This document shows positions 13,559-24,843 of a stretch of 64,000 nt of DNA, in pieces. The notes beneath the pieces were generated by a model. That model saw only the letters and a program-made list of their open reading frames with translations. It was not told the DNA's origin and did no database searches. The stretch lies in assembly GCA_963573305.1 (NCBI GenBank), contig OY754332.1:52427559-52491558 (forward strand). The letters run 5' to 3'. How positions within the stretch are numbered: the first letter of the stretch is position 1; every line of letters starts with the position of its first letter. The translations under genes and the position numbers were made by a program. This stretch comes from Pyrrhosoma nymphula. Taxonomy: Eukaryota > Arthropoda > Insecta > Odonata > Coenagrionidae.

Positions 13559-15603
13559 CAAGTTTCCCACAATCTACGCAATCATAAGAAGTTTTTCCTC
13601 CTTTTTTGTTTCCTTTACCACGACAAGACATTTTGACTTGGCATCGTCGACGCGAATCGCCTATGTCCGATAGCTCAACGGGAGCAGTCTTTATCTTCTT
13701 TCTTTGATCAATGAGAGGTTTTGTAAGTTCTTCTCCCAAGGCAAGAAGAAAGTTGCGCCGGGAAATTTTAGCATTAGTGACCTTTCTGTACAAAATACAA
13801 CTGTTGATTCCTGCCAAGTCTAAAATATTACAGAAAGTGTGGAAAGTCCACCTGCGGGAGGCACTTTTGACTGAATATTTTCGGGCCATTTTGTCGACAA
13901 TATCCACTCCTGACTTTGTTTTGTTGTAAAATGTCACCGTCTCAGGCTTTGCTTTGATATCGTTACCTATTTGCACGTCCAAGTGCATAGAACTCATTAT
14001 AACAACATTCTTATGTGGCTTTCCTTGATAAACAGTAAGCGTTACATCACTGTTAGTAAAGATCTTACTTTCGAAATGTTTTTCGCGGGCCTGTTTCACA
14101 CATACAGGTGCTTCTCTTCGCTTTTTGTTTACTGTCCCGACCAAGCTAGTATCCTTTGACTTCAGGTATTCTGCTAAACGTAAAGACGTAAAAAAGTTAT
14201 CACTGGTAATATTTCTACCCTTGTTTAGGTAAGGTGCCACAAGCTTTTTCACCACATAGTCACCGAGTCGGTCACCCTCAAGTCGATCATCATCTTTTCC
14301 AAGATAAGGAAATGAGTTTATCAAATACTTGCTGTCGTTATCGACAGCCATCCAAAATTTTTGCCCATATTTGTCCGGTTTTGATGGCATGAACTGTGTA
14401 AACCGACATCTAGCTTTTGTTGGAAACAACTGTTTATCGACCACTATGTTAGGACCTGGTATGTAGTTGCTCTGACAGTTTGATATGAATCTATCCCAAA
14501 TCTCGGACATTAGGGTAAAATTATTATCCTTCAATCTTTGAGAGCGAGTTGATTTTTCATCACACCTCAAAAACCTCATGATTTCCCTAAATCGATCGCG
14601 CGGCATCGCATCTTTGCACAACTGAATACCGTATTTTTCAGACCAAAGTAAGTCGACCTCCATGCCTTTTGACTCTGTTGCGCCTCGCACGTACAAAATT
14701 CCGAGAAAAGCATCTAATTCTTGTAGTGACAATGTCCAGTCATTGATGCCATAAACTCGATGCGCTTCTGCGACCGTGCACTTTTGAATGCTTTTTAGTA
14801 TACAATCATCAATAATCAAGTGCCAAGCACTTGAAAACAGCCCGTCTACAATGTAACATTTTGCATTTGCGGTAGACCCTGGTTTTTCTTTGAGTATGTT
14901 TTGGTGACCGCGCCTACCAGTAGACCCTGAATTAGGGGAGGCTACTTTCCATTTAGTACCATCTGGTGCCTCAATAACTAAATCAACAGCTAATGTTTTC
15001 AGATAACCTTTTCCATTTCTGTCTTTTGTTGTACGTTGATGTTGTACGTTGACATCAGGTAACGTATCACCGGTACTCACAGAACCAGATAGATGCGGCC
15101 TTTTTGCAAAATGACCCGACTTTCCTGAGGAATAGCGACGTGTTGAGACAGTTTGGTATAAGGTGGACGACGTCGCAGCTTGACTATGTGGCTCAATATC
15201 CTCTCTCTTGCGCACCCTCTTTGTGCGGCCTTCGGAATTGTTTCCTGAAACAAAAACGACTGTTCAGTACACACAAAATACCAGTATACATTCATATGTA
15301 TAATTTTAAAATTTGTGAACAATTGCAACTATGATTCTACGGATTTTTCTGCTCAATAAAACTAATAAAAAGCTATCAGAGTATTTATTATGAACTCCTG
15401 TTACCTTGCTGAACAGCTGGCGCAGGGCTGGGATCCTCGTCGCTGGACGACTCGCCAGATGAACTTGAGTCGATTTCCTCTTCATAATCGCTATCTGGTG
15501 AAAACACCTCAGAAATATCTTCACCCTCAGAATCTCCTTCTTCAAGATCATTTAGGAGCGCCAAAATTTCATCGGGACGTACGCTTTTCCGACGCGCCAT
15601 CAT
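13554..15603 (-). CDS. piggyBac-type transposase, two exons
   Basis: Cut-and-paste DNA transposase acting in the nucleus at TTAA sites. Exon 1 is 15603-15405 and begins MMARRKSVRPDEILALL, followed by a strongly acidic, serine-rich stretch typical of the family's N-terminus. The intron is 15404-15245 (160 bp) with AAG/GTAACA donor and TTTGTTTCAG acceptor. Splicing is phase-consistent and joins to the long exon 15244-13554, giving about 629 residues, the usual size. The catalytic triad is visible: Asp in VVDKQLFPTKARC (about residue 336), Asp in NITSDNFFTS (about 415) and Asp in SGVDIVDKM (about 514). The residue after the first Asp is Lys where Glu is usual. A cysteine-rich C-terminus begins at RCQVKMSC and YDCVDCG but is cut by a stop at 13554-13556. 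In-frame initiation at 15603 or 15600 is supported by the adjoining acidic exon. A possible poly(A) signal (TTTATT on the plus strand) lies at 13012-13017. Confidence 0.85.
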
Positions 15604-15839
15604 TCACTTTCTAGCAGCTAATGAGGGCAGGCGTTGCGATTATGACAGCATTCACACCTCACGCACGGACAACCTCAAACGCGTTTTGACCTGTCGCTCA
15701 CAATGTGTCGGATTGTTTGCGCAGGGACAAAGAAGGGGAAAGCACCAGAAGCACGCGCGCGGAGGAGAGGGGAACACTTGGAAGTGGGCGGAGGGGAAGT
15801 AGACGGAGAGTCACTGCCCGAAGAGCGTTCAGAAATGCT

Positions 15840-15859
15840 GGGACCCAAAAAAGGGACCT
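15840..15859. repeat. piggyBac subterminal hairpin, inner right
   Basis: GGGACCC, six A, GGGACCT, followed by CCGCGGTTTAAG, the inverted counterpart of the left subterminal block. It lies about 190 bp inside the right TTAA. Confidence 0.65.
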
Positions 15860-16016
15860 CCGCGGTTTAAGTATAATCACGTTTTTTTTCAATGAAGGAT
15901 GGAGCAGGGGTTATATATTTTACACAGTATTATGGTTATGAAAAATTAATAAAAGTCAGAAAGTTTTAGGACCCTACGAAAAAAACGTAAGCAGTGAGAT
16001 AACTGTTTATGGTGCC

Positions 16017-16034
16017 GGGTCCCAAAAAAGGGAC
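16017..16034. repeat. piggyBac terminal hairpin, outer right
   Basis: GGGTCCC, six A, GGGAC immediately before the CGCGGTTGAAGTG terminus and TTAA. It is a third copy of the same motif and the only one within 40 bp of an end. Confidence 0.65.
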
Positions 16035-16054
16035 ACTCGCGGTTGAAGTGTTAA

Positions 16055-19000
16055 ACAGCTATAAATAACGCAAATGACGCCCTGATCAAATTTCGGCTAA
16101 GAAATTAAGGAATTTGATATAAAATACCATTGTACTGGAATGTTAAAGCGTTTGTTGGAGGGAAAACCATTCACGGCCCCTGTAAAATATGGATTAGGTC
16201 GAACAATCGATTTCAAGGGTATGATTATAATTATTTCCAATTTTGATACTATAGAGGATCCAGCACTTCGTATTCTTTTGAAGTATGTTCAGGCGGAGAC
16301 TCCATATTGGACGGAGGAGAAGGCCACCATCAACAGCAAAAGCAGTGAGGTTGGATGCGACCGCAAGCGTTTTGAGTGAGGTCCTGAGGGAGAATGGACA
16401 CTTTCACCCACACCCCCGTGCACAAACCGTTGGCGGAAATTAACTTGTCTGTGCACTCGTCTGGATTTTTGTGCACGGGCCACAAGAGCTGTCATACAAG
16501 CTGCACCCCAAGCCTCCCCCTCCTTCACGTGCCACAACTACCCCCCCACCCGCCTCCCGCTTCACATTCTTCTCCATGCCAATGACTTGGTCGTTCCCGT
16601 GGATACCTCCCGACTGGCGCTAGGCTCCAGAGACACACTTGCGGCGCTACCGCTCAGCCTGCCCCCATGCCACTCTCCTGCACTTACCTGGTGCTCCTCT
16701 CCCGCGCATGCGCACTTCTCCTCCCATAACTCGCCCTTCCCGCCACGCCTGCCCGACGATGCACAATGGCGAATCTCCCCGAAATGCTATTCAATACTGC
16801 AAAATGGTGCCTATTGCCTTAAAAAAAGTTACACCCGTGATGTGTACGACTTATGAGCGCAAAGAATGTGACGCTTGAAATTCTGCAAAATATTCGATTA
16901 TAAATACAAATACCAGTTCACCGTTGCAGAACTGATGGAAACTATTATAGAAACAAATGGCATTTTTGGCATTATTTTTTTAAAGAAAAATGGGATTAAT
17001 CATGTTTGACAATGTCATTGCTGAGTCTTATTGAATAACTATTCGAATAAAAACCTTTACATATACCAAAAATAATTAAGTTTTTAACAAATGGTTGTCA
17101 TAAAATTAAAAGGAAATCAAGAAAAGCATAAAATTTGATGATAAATGATAAAAATAATGCGAAAATTTTAAACGCAATTCAGGAACGCAAAATCATTATT
17201 AAGTTACTCAGAGTAATACATAATACGTAGTACATTCACAGTCACTGAAGAGGCTTAAGAGGCCTATAGCGAGGCCGTTATTTAATTTTGGTTTCTTCTC
17301 TTGTTCTTATGGTTTGCTGTTTTGTTGAGTTTCTCCTTTATTTCCCTGTGTCGATAAATGCGGAAATAAACACCTTTAGAATTGGATTGATTTTGTGCCT
17401 AAGCTTCACCCGAATAATCAATTTCACCTACATACTACCCTGCAAACCTCCGCATGGGCGTGTGGCAGGATATGTAAGGCATAAAAGCAGAATGATATAG
17501 GTAGGCGAAAAGGTGAGGTGTATTATGGGGGTGTTTTCAGTGGTTGTCAGTTTTCACTATAGTCACTTATTGTGCACAATAATATAAGAATTCAACTAAC
17601 ACCAAAGACCTTCATGCAACCGCATCATCCGCATCACCAGCCATCCGATACTTATTGGCTTTCTATGCAATCGAGCTACTCTCATATGCCAATAGCAGCG
17701 CGATAAATGAACTTTAAGAGATCGGGTTGGTAAGGAGGATGAAATGTTGGCTTCCCAATCATTGGCTCACGCCTAGTTGTCGGAGTTCGGAAATAGCTGG
17801 CCAAAAGAATAAAATGTATTTCTTTGAATATGAACTGAAAACTTCACACGGATACACTACAAAGTTTGATGCACCTAAAACGGCACGTCATTTCTCATGG
17901 TTTTTCACCAATTACTTAGACAGAGAGGCTCAATTATGACCGAATTTCCCAAAAAAAAGGCCTGCTTTTACTGTTCTCTGGGTTTCCGGAAGGTCTACTG
18001 GTTTTTCGGAGAAGATCGATGGGCCCGGCACTCCTTTGGGGGGCGGATTCACGGTTGGATTCTGATGAACAAAGAGCCTTCCATTCGCCAACCACCGTAG
18101 TAGCGGAGTGACCCTGAAAGGTGGCTCTGGCTTCTGGCTCGAGGGGTCAAAAGGACACTCGCACCATTGCGTTTGTCTAACCACCCCTTGGGAGATCAAT
18201 TTCGCTAATTGAGGCTTCGGACGTCTCGATGAAGGGATTCGCTACGAAGCCTGCTCCTCTAGTTATAAGGTTCAGGGGTCTTTTTCTTAAACTCCCTATT
18301 CTCCCATTACCTTTACACTTCCGACCCTCCACAGATCCCCCGGGTAAGGCGAAAGCTAGGAACCGGCTGTGGTTGTAATACCCCCCAGTTTTGAAAAACT
18401 GCACGTACGATGTTCTCTGAATAACTTCCAAGTTCAGTCTGGAAAGAAGCCGTTCTTCCACCTTAAAATCCGATCGAGAAAGAGTGATTCATCTGAGGCT
18501 CCAATTCACCACACCCATGAACTACATGCAATTTGAATTATGATTTATGGAATGAGTTGTGCGGAATTAATTAGCTTATGGATAACGCGATTGATGGGAA
18601 AGAAAACACTTCATAACTTCCATTGCACGATCTGAGTTTTTTAATCGACTAAAACCTCAGCGGACTTTTAATCGCTTTCGCTCCTCGAGTCATGTCTCTC
18701 AAAAAATTGTTCCAGGCGAGAGTGTCTTTACTGCCGTTCACAGGGATCGCTTTTTTATGCTCTGGTCGAGCAAACGTCAAGCCACAGCCTTAAACCGAAA
18801 GCCTCCAGGGCTTCGTTAATTTTTCCAAATGGGTGTGTCTGAGTCAGAGAACTGGCGAAAGTGAAAAAATTACGCTTGTGTGAAATAGAGTGGTTCTTAT
18901 TTTTCGAACCCCGTTTTTATTTTGGGACGTCTACAAAATTTCATAAATAAAAAAAAAACAAATTTTGCTTAATATTTTTGTTACCGGAAAGAAGGAAGAC

Positions 19001-19100
19001 GTACACACTTAGCACACACACACACACACACTAGAAAGATTGATGCTTTTGAAATGGAAAATCATTTCTCATGGTTTTGAACCAATTACCCAGCTTCATT
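16055..19100. other. Spacer, no gene seen
   Basis: Short open frames at 16140-16379 and 16587-16856 have no motif I recognise. About 17430-17490 resembles the LINE/SINE 3'-end module in reverse orientation. A (CA)n run lies at 19013-19031. Two similar short lines, near 17890 and 19065 (TTTCTCATGGTTTT..ACCAATTAC), suggest another old dispersed repeat. Confidence 0.4.
19013..19031. repeat. (CA)n microsatellite
   Basis: About nine uninterrupted CA units, visible directly. Confidence 0.9.
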
Positions 19101-21520
19101 TTTTTCATTTGAGTATTCTACCAGCTGATTGGTAGGTTTTTGGACAGTCCTTATCCTAACATCCCAAATTCAGATACATCGTCTTGCGTTCCCTCCTAAA
19201 GATGTCTCGCCGATTATCTCCCCCTTAAATTCTTCATATAGTCTACCTCTTCTTATTTTGTCCAGAATGCCTACCCTCTTCCTTCCTATTCCATGCTCCT
19301 CCAGTATTTCCCCCTCTGTCACTCTCTTCAACATAGGCGTAGCCAGCCACCAGCAATAGGTGTGGCACTGATTCTCTATTATTTGTTCCAAAGTTAACGG
19401 TATAGCTGGATAATTGGTGTTAATAGCAGATACTACTTCTTTACGACAGGCCCACCTCGTCGTCGACAGACTTTTCAAAGTTTTTAGGCGACTATTAAGC
19501 TCGGAACATAGCCTTTCAAAAATCCCATGTCTAATAGCGCTCTTTTCTTTAAAAGAATATTGCGCTTTGCTTTGCGCTTGGACATCTTAACTTTTCACTT
19601 TTTAACTCAAAACGAAAATTGAGAGATAATCAGTATGGTAATGGACTCAAACGTTCACGAAATGTTCACAGCGAGGTCAAAATTGTGACTAATTCGATTA
19701 AAGACAGGAAGAAAATCGGTTTCCGTATTTTCAGAAAAGAGGTGGAGGCTTTTGTAAAATTTTGACCAATCATGATTAGGGTTTAACTTTGAAAAAAATG
19801 AGAAAGAGGGGTTTTATTTTTGGAGTTAATTGACTTTTGACTTTGACTTTTGAAGAATTTAAAAATTTTCGTTTCAGGACAATAGGTGTGGCACGTGCCA
19901 CAGGTGCCACACCCGTAGCTACGCCTATGCTCTTCAACATTCCCACTCTCAAAACTTTCTCCAGCCTTCCCTCCAATCTTTCACGCCGCCCAGCAAACCC
20001 TCTCCATCCTGATCCAAAACCATATATTTAACGCCTCAGTTCTACGCACATCCTCATTTCGCAATGACCAAGTTTCCAACCCATACAACGCCACAGTCCA
20101 TGTTAAAGTTTTCACCACCCTTTTCATTAGATCTGTTCTCAAACCCCCGCTCATCAATTCCATTCTCTTAGAAAATGCTTCTTTACCAAGGGTAATTCTA
20201 TATCTGATATCCCTACCACTAAACCCATTCTCCTCCGAAATACTACCCTGATATGCTAACAGCTCAACTGCGCTATTTTACGCCGCCCCACCTTTATATA
20301 CAGCACCGCCTATTAACTTCTAAAAAATATCATCAAATCACTCTTCTTATGGTTCATCTTTACACTATCTATATTCATTCTATCCTCCTGCCAAACTGCA
20401 TCCTCATAAATCCTAAGAGCAAGAGCAGAAAGTTTCCCTCTTCCGTTCTTCCGCGCACTCATTTGAAACTCTGCAGGTATGTTATCTGTTCTTACCGCCT
20501 AATTCCTTTTCATGTCTTGTAGTGCTCTTTCGATTTCACCATCAACGATACCAGGTTAGATGCCATCTCTCTCGATGCAGTGTTCCTTTTCCATATATAA
20601 CTAACCTACCGGGATTATTTCCTTACCATAAAGCTATACAACATATTCCTTCCACCGATCCCGGACCTCTTTGGGTTCTACGATCAACTTTCCTGTCTTG
20701 TCTGTTATCTTTGCAATTCCCCTTCCCTTACTACTGCCCGTCAGTTCCATTACATACCAATATATTCCATCTGCTCTTCCCTATTTTTGAAATTTCTCTT
20801 AGAAGTCGATATCTTCTCTCCACCATGTCTCATTTTCTTTCTTTGTCTATCTTCAAAACCTGTTGTGTAATACCCAGTATTTTCTCTTGCCTATCTCTGG
20901 GTTTACGCTCTTCCATTTCCTTCTCTCCTGCTTCTCCCATATCATTTCCTTCTTGATTCACGGTTTTAGTTGCACCTACTACGCCTTCTGTCACTATGGC
21001 GGCCAATATTTATTCTCCAATACCACATTTAATGTCTGTTTATTCCACTCTCGTACCCTCCTACTTTTTCGTGTCTTTTTGAGTTTTACGAAGCATTTAG
21101 TGACTAATAAGTTGTGGATGTTCCCTGGATAGGTAGGTATGCCAGTTTAAAACACCATTCCTGAGTCTGGATCTAATTATTATATAATCTATCTGGATAC
21201 TAGCTGTGTCTCTCTACTTATTCCAAGTGTACGTGCGTCGAGGATGATTCCTGAACCACGCATTTTTTATCACTAGATTATTTCTCCGACAAAACTGCAC
21301 AATAATCTCACCACGGTAATTTCTCCTTCCTAGCCCGTAATCGTCCAGGTCCCACCCATCTCTTCCTTCACCCACGACCGCGTTCTACTCCCCAATTACT
21401 ACCTGATACGCGCTAACTCTCAGGTACACCACCAATTATTTCCTCCAACTGATCGTACACAGCATTTATCTCCTCCACTCAATGAGTAGAGGTAGGCATA
21501 TAACCCTGGGTTATAACTAA
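19100..21520 (-). pseudogene. Non-LTR retrotransposon with internal deletion, split by a hAT
   Basis: Read 21520 to 19170 on the minus strand. The endonuclease end comes first: GRDGWDLDDYGLGRRNYRG, then NPRRTYTWNK-like and IQIDYIII, the C-terminal part of an AP-type endonuclease as in insect LINEs. Near 20240-20000 comes the post-palm region, KRVVKTLTWTVALYGLETWS. Finally, after a 598-bp insertion, 19323-19170 gives KRVTEGEILEEHGIGRKR and GILDKIRRGRLYEEFKGE. The stretch between endonuclease and post-palm region is far too short for a full reverse transcriptase, so the fingers and palm are largely deleted. There are also many stops. It is inactive. The 144-residue plus-strand frame at 20522-20956 is antisense to this and is not real. 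Confidence 0.7.
19332..19929. mobile_element. 598-bp non-autonomous hAT-like element
   Basis: The ends are inverted: CATAGGCGTAGC at 19332 and GCTACGCCTATG at 19929. They are flanked by CTCTTCAA at 19324-19331 and at 19930-19937, a perfect 8-bp duplication as in hAT elements. Both ends also share GGTGTGGCAC blocks a little inside the termini. It sits in the LINE C-terminus. Dropping it with one copy of the duplication puts the LINE residues GMLK and RVTEGE in one frame. No transposase is encoded. Confidence 0.85.
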
Positions 21521-21780
21521 ATTCGTTGAATTTGCCTATAACTCAACGAATATATTACCTATTATTATGACTATACTACTATTTAATAAATAGGTAATGG
21601 TTCGAAGTTGGAACGGCGCTTCTCGACATACTCTTGCCATTAAGAAAGGGATTTGTAGAATATGCGAGATATATTATGGTCAAAATAACGATAAAATATT
21701 TTTCATCGACGAGAGAGAAATCCCTCACTTCGTATTTTCTAAATAGTTTTATTTGAGGTTACTTTGACATAGATTGATGA

Positions 21781-22608
21781 TTAACGAGATAAGATATTTC
21801 TCCAATGGCCGTAAAATATATGCACCACTCGCCAAAAAAATCAAACACTTACTGTGTTGGTTTGCGGGAATGGGGACTCCGCAACAGGGACCAACCACAG
21901 CCTCTCCACTAGAGTCGCTCCCCCCCCCCCCCTCCTCGCCTCCCCCACTCTCCACTTCACCCACATTCCCACTGCTCACCAATGACCTTTTAGCCTTTAC
22001 CAATTTACCCCACCCCCCCACTTCCCAACCCTTTTGTCCCTTCCCTATTTATTCTAGGATTTTCCTCCTCTTCATTCACTTTCAGCCTCGTGTTGCAAGT
22101 GTTTTTCCCTTCAGCTCGCTGAAGAGGACCACTTTGTGGTCGAAATACGCGTATCCGAATTTCACCCTCGTTCCCTGTTTATTGTTTTTGTTTTATTTGA
22201 CCATGCTCTTCTTGAGCTGTTCTCCCAGAAATTTGGGGCCCTATTGTGTGTGTGAGTGAGTGTTTTGTGTGATTGCGTGTGTGGTTGTGTTAATAACTTG
22301 GCAGCCTTAGTAGAGTCACTACAGCTCTACGAAGGATCCCAGGTTATAACCCAGGAATTCTTAGCTGGGTCTCATTAGCCTACAAAGGATTCCAATTGTG
22401 TTGTGTGTGTGTGTGTCTGTGGTGGTCCCTGGCGAGGAAATTACTTTCACGTAAACCACCACAGGAGGGTATTCTGGTGGAGAGGCTGTGGTTGGTCCCT
22501 GTTGCGGAGTCCCCATTCCCGCAAACCAACACAGTAAGTGTTTGATTTTTTGGCAAGTGGTGCATATATTTTACGGCCATAGGAGAAATATCTAATCTGG
22601 TTAATCTA
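21781..22608. mobile_element. Element with ~130-bp terminal inverted repeats
   Basis: 21781-21914 is repeated in reverse complement at 22474-22608 with few differences. Examples are GATATTTCTCC.ATGGCCG at the outside and CCAACCACAGCCTCTCCAC at the inside. The 560-bp centre has C-rich and TG-rich low-complexity DNA, including a TG run near 22400, and no coding capacity. The outer limits blur into AT-rich DNA (GATTAAC..AGAT on both sides), so no target duplication could be assigned. The superfamily is unknown. Confidence 0.7.
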
Positions 22609-22979
22609 TAGAGGCCGTAGAGCTCATCTACCTAGATTTATAGATTGATAATTTATGCATTAATATATTTAATTGGTTCCGTACTTGATATTAAGCAAGC
22701 GTTCATTTTTCGCTCAAAACATTCTTTGCTTCACTCAGACAAAGCCTTCAGAGCGAGAGGATTACTCCTGATTTCTGTAATATTTACGATATCTGTACGA
22801 ACTATCTCAAAAAATATGAAGCTTGATCGGATACAAGTAAATTATAGTTTTATAAAATAGTTTTCGCGTATAAATAAGACCATTAGGAGTAATATGAAAA
22901 ATAACTAGAATCTGTAGAAAGTACCAGTAGGCCATGCCATGAGTTGGGAACCTCACGCCATGTTTCGCCAAATCTCTCT

Positions 22980-23090
22980 TAATGAGCGGTAGTCTAGTGA
23001 GTAGCGCGCTCGCCTTGCAGTGAAGGATCGTGGTTTCGATTCTCCATTGGAGAACCTTTTGGTGATCGAATTTTTTCTAGTCACAATTTT
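22980..23090 (+). repeat. tRNA-derived SINE head, probable
   Basis: GGTAGTCTAGTGAGTAGCGC resembles a polymerase III A box and TGGTTTCGATTCTCC a B box with one extra T, about 36 bp apart. This is tRNA-like spacing, but the sequence does not fold into a sound cloverleaf, so a SINE head or decayed tRNA is more likely than a tRNA gene. The tail is AT-rich and its end is not clear. Confidence 0.4.
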
Positions 23091-23724
23091 TTTCAAAAAC
23101 TCAGCAATATTAATATTTTCTTTCACAGATATGTATAGTCTTATCAGATAATTATTTCTATCTCTAGTTTTGGACTTTTTATACGGTAAAGATAGTTTCA
23201 GCGACTATAGGCTGGGAAACTGCTACTGAAACTGGGATTCTGACGCGTTCCATCGTGAGCAAGCATACTAGTTCTTTCAATTCCTTAAGTTTATACGAAT
23301 GGCTAAAGTAATTTCCGTGTAATTACAGCAATATGTGTGTGCTATTCCATATCATGGCTCGAAGGTTCCGCAAAAAATGTCTTCTCTGCTTGTTATTTTC
23401 GTGCAGAGAATACATTATTGATGACAGCACAAAAAGTTCTCTTCTCGGCCGTCAACCGATCAGCGCCCAACTCATGAATTTTTCCTGCTCGTGTGGAAAG
23501 GGGTCCAACAGCTCACGAAACACTATTCATGAATATGGAATTCATGGATGAATTTACGAAATAAACTGCCGTGGTACACCGGCTAAATAAAATATGTGTT
23601 GTCGGCATGAAAGAATCACATGATTTCTCTTTGCATTAAAACTAAATATATACTCACGAATTTACCTACTGCTGCGAATATGGTGATGCTAACTTTTTCA
23701 ATTTCCGCATCATTCACATGAATT

Positions 23725-23894
23725 AATGAATTCAAAAAAGATATGGTAATTTTTTCACAGATTTTTATTTCAATTCAACCGGTTTCGTCGCATAGGCGAC
23801 ATCATCAGGCCTGATGATGTCGCCTATGCGACGAAACCGGTCGACTTGAAATAATAATCTGTGAAAAAAGTACCATATCTTTTTTGAATTCATT
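23725..23894. repeat. 170-bp near-perfect palindrome (foldback MITE)
   Basis: The arms pair along almost their whole length about a centre at 23809/23810 (CATCATCAGG/CCTGATGATG). Each arm contains ACCGGTTTCGTCGCATAGG. There is no loop. The outer ends, AATGAATTCAAAAAAGATAT, are also inverted. Only a few mismatches occur near the AT-rich middle of each arm. The right end lies 40 bp from the second piggyBac's left TTAA. Confidence 0.85.
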
Positions 23895-23934
23895 AGAATG
23901 GATTTTCAAAAAGTGAAGCCCGAAACCATCGAGT

Positions 23935-23975
23935 TTAACCCGGCGTTACTCGCGCGGGGTGCCCTGAACACCCCA
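23935..23975 (+). repeat. piggyBac #2 left end, TTAA plus terminal motif
   Basis: TTAA at 23935-23938 is followed by CCCGGCGTTACTCGCGCGGG and then GTGCCCTGAACACCCC. TTAA plus CCC is the classical piggyBac start. The last part is itself a small inverted repeat (GGGGTG..CACCCC). Confidence 0.6.
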
Positions 23976-24290
23976 CCCTATTTATCATTGTATAATTTTT
24001 TTAGTATTTATTTCATGGACCTCTCTTCTTCAGTAGCTGGAATGTGATATGTTTTCTTTCTAATGACACCAGAATTTTCAGGCTTACATTGTAAACAACC
24101 TGCGTAGTAGCCTCAAAAGGGACATTGTTCGTTTTACCCAATTTCCTATGGCCAATGATTACTCCAAACTTCACTGTTTTTTGTTGCAACTGTGTAACTG
24201 TGAAATGTTTGTTACAACATAAAATGCATTCTCGTATTTTACTTTTATCTGCTGGAGGATGCCTCTCAAACCATTTGCTATGTACTCGCT

Positions 24291-24327
24291 CCCGGCGTTA
24301 CTGGCGCGGGGTGTCCTGAACACCCCA
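24291..24327 (+). repeat. Direct copy of the piggyBac #2 terminal motif
   Basis: The same 37 bp occurs with two or three differences, in the same orientation, 352 bp downstream of the first copy and without TTAA in front. It may be a subterminal repeat of the element or the end of a related, nested copy. Confidence 0.6.
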
Positions 24328-24843
24328 GTTGTCTCCGCGCCGTAGACTCCTCGGCATGTGCTTTTTGTGAGGTAGATTTTTCTTGATATTATCCTACCAT
24401 TGAACAATATTGATGAAATACTAAATATATTCATGGTTTACCTTTTGGTCATAATCTCTTATCTAAATTTCAGGTTTTCTGCTCGAGATGGCTACCTACA
24501 ACGTTTTCTAAAATATTATTTTATTCATCTCCATATTACCATATATAACTTCATATCGAGTGTAGTAGGTCACCCAGTAAAAGGTCATTACCTAATATTG
24601 GAAGTTTAATTTTGATACATTTTCCTACTTCTAAAATATAATTCAGAAACACGGTTTTTATGGGTAACTACTTCGCACGGTATAATTTCATGTTAGAAAG
24701 AATACATTTTTGTGCTAATTGCTTCGAATTCATTCTTGTGTCGGTGCAATGAAACAATGTGTTTTTATATTTTAATACATATCTTCTATTCTTTTTCTAG
24801 GGAAATTTATTGCAAAATCAAAACTATGCTTTTTTATCTGTAG

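Larger units (their letters stand above)
12850..16054 (-). mobile_element. Complete piggyBac-type transposon
   Basis: The element is bounded by TTAA at 12850-12853 and TTAA at 16051-16054, the invariant piggyBac target duplication. The termini are inverted: the left end reads CACTAGGACCGCGGGAC and the right end, on the other strand, CACTTCAACCGCGAGTG. The body is about 3.2 kb and carries one two-exon transposase gene on the minus strand. Three copies of a short hairpin, roughly GGTCCC-A6-GGGACC, lie inside the ends: one about 43 bp from the left TTAA and two near the right end. This is the best-preserved mobile element in the window. CACT-type rather than CCC-type ends are also known from other piggyBac relatives, such as the bat element. 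Confidence 0.92.

Noticed and set aside
20522..20956. 144-residue plus-strand open frame
   Set aside because: Antisense to the minus-strand LINE; composition is an echo of that reading.
22980..23090. Functional tRNA gene
   Set aside because: A and B boxes are present, but no sound cloverleaf and an extra base in the T-arm region; SINE head is likelier.
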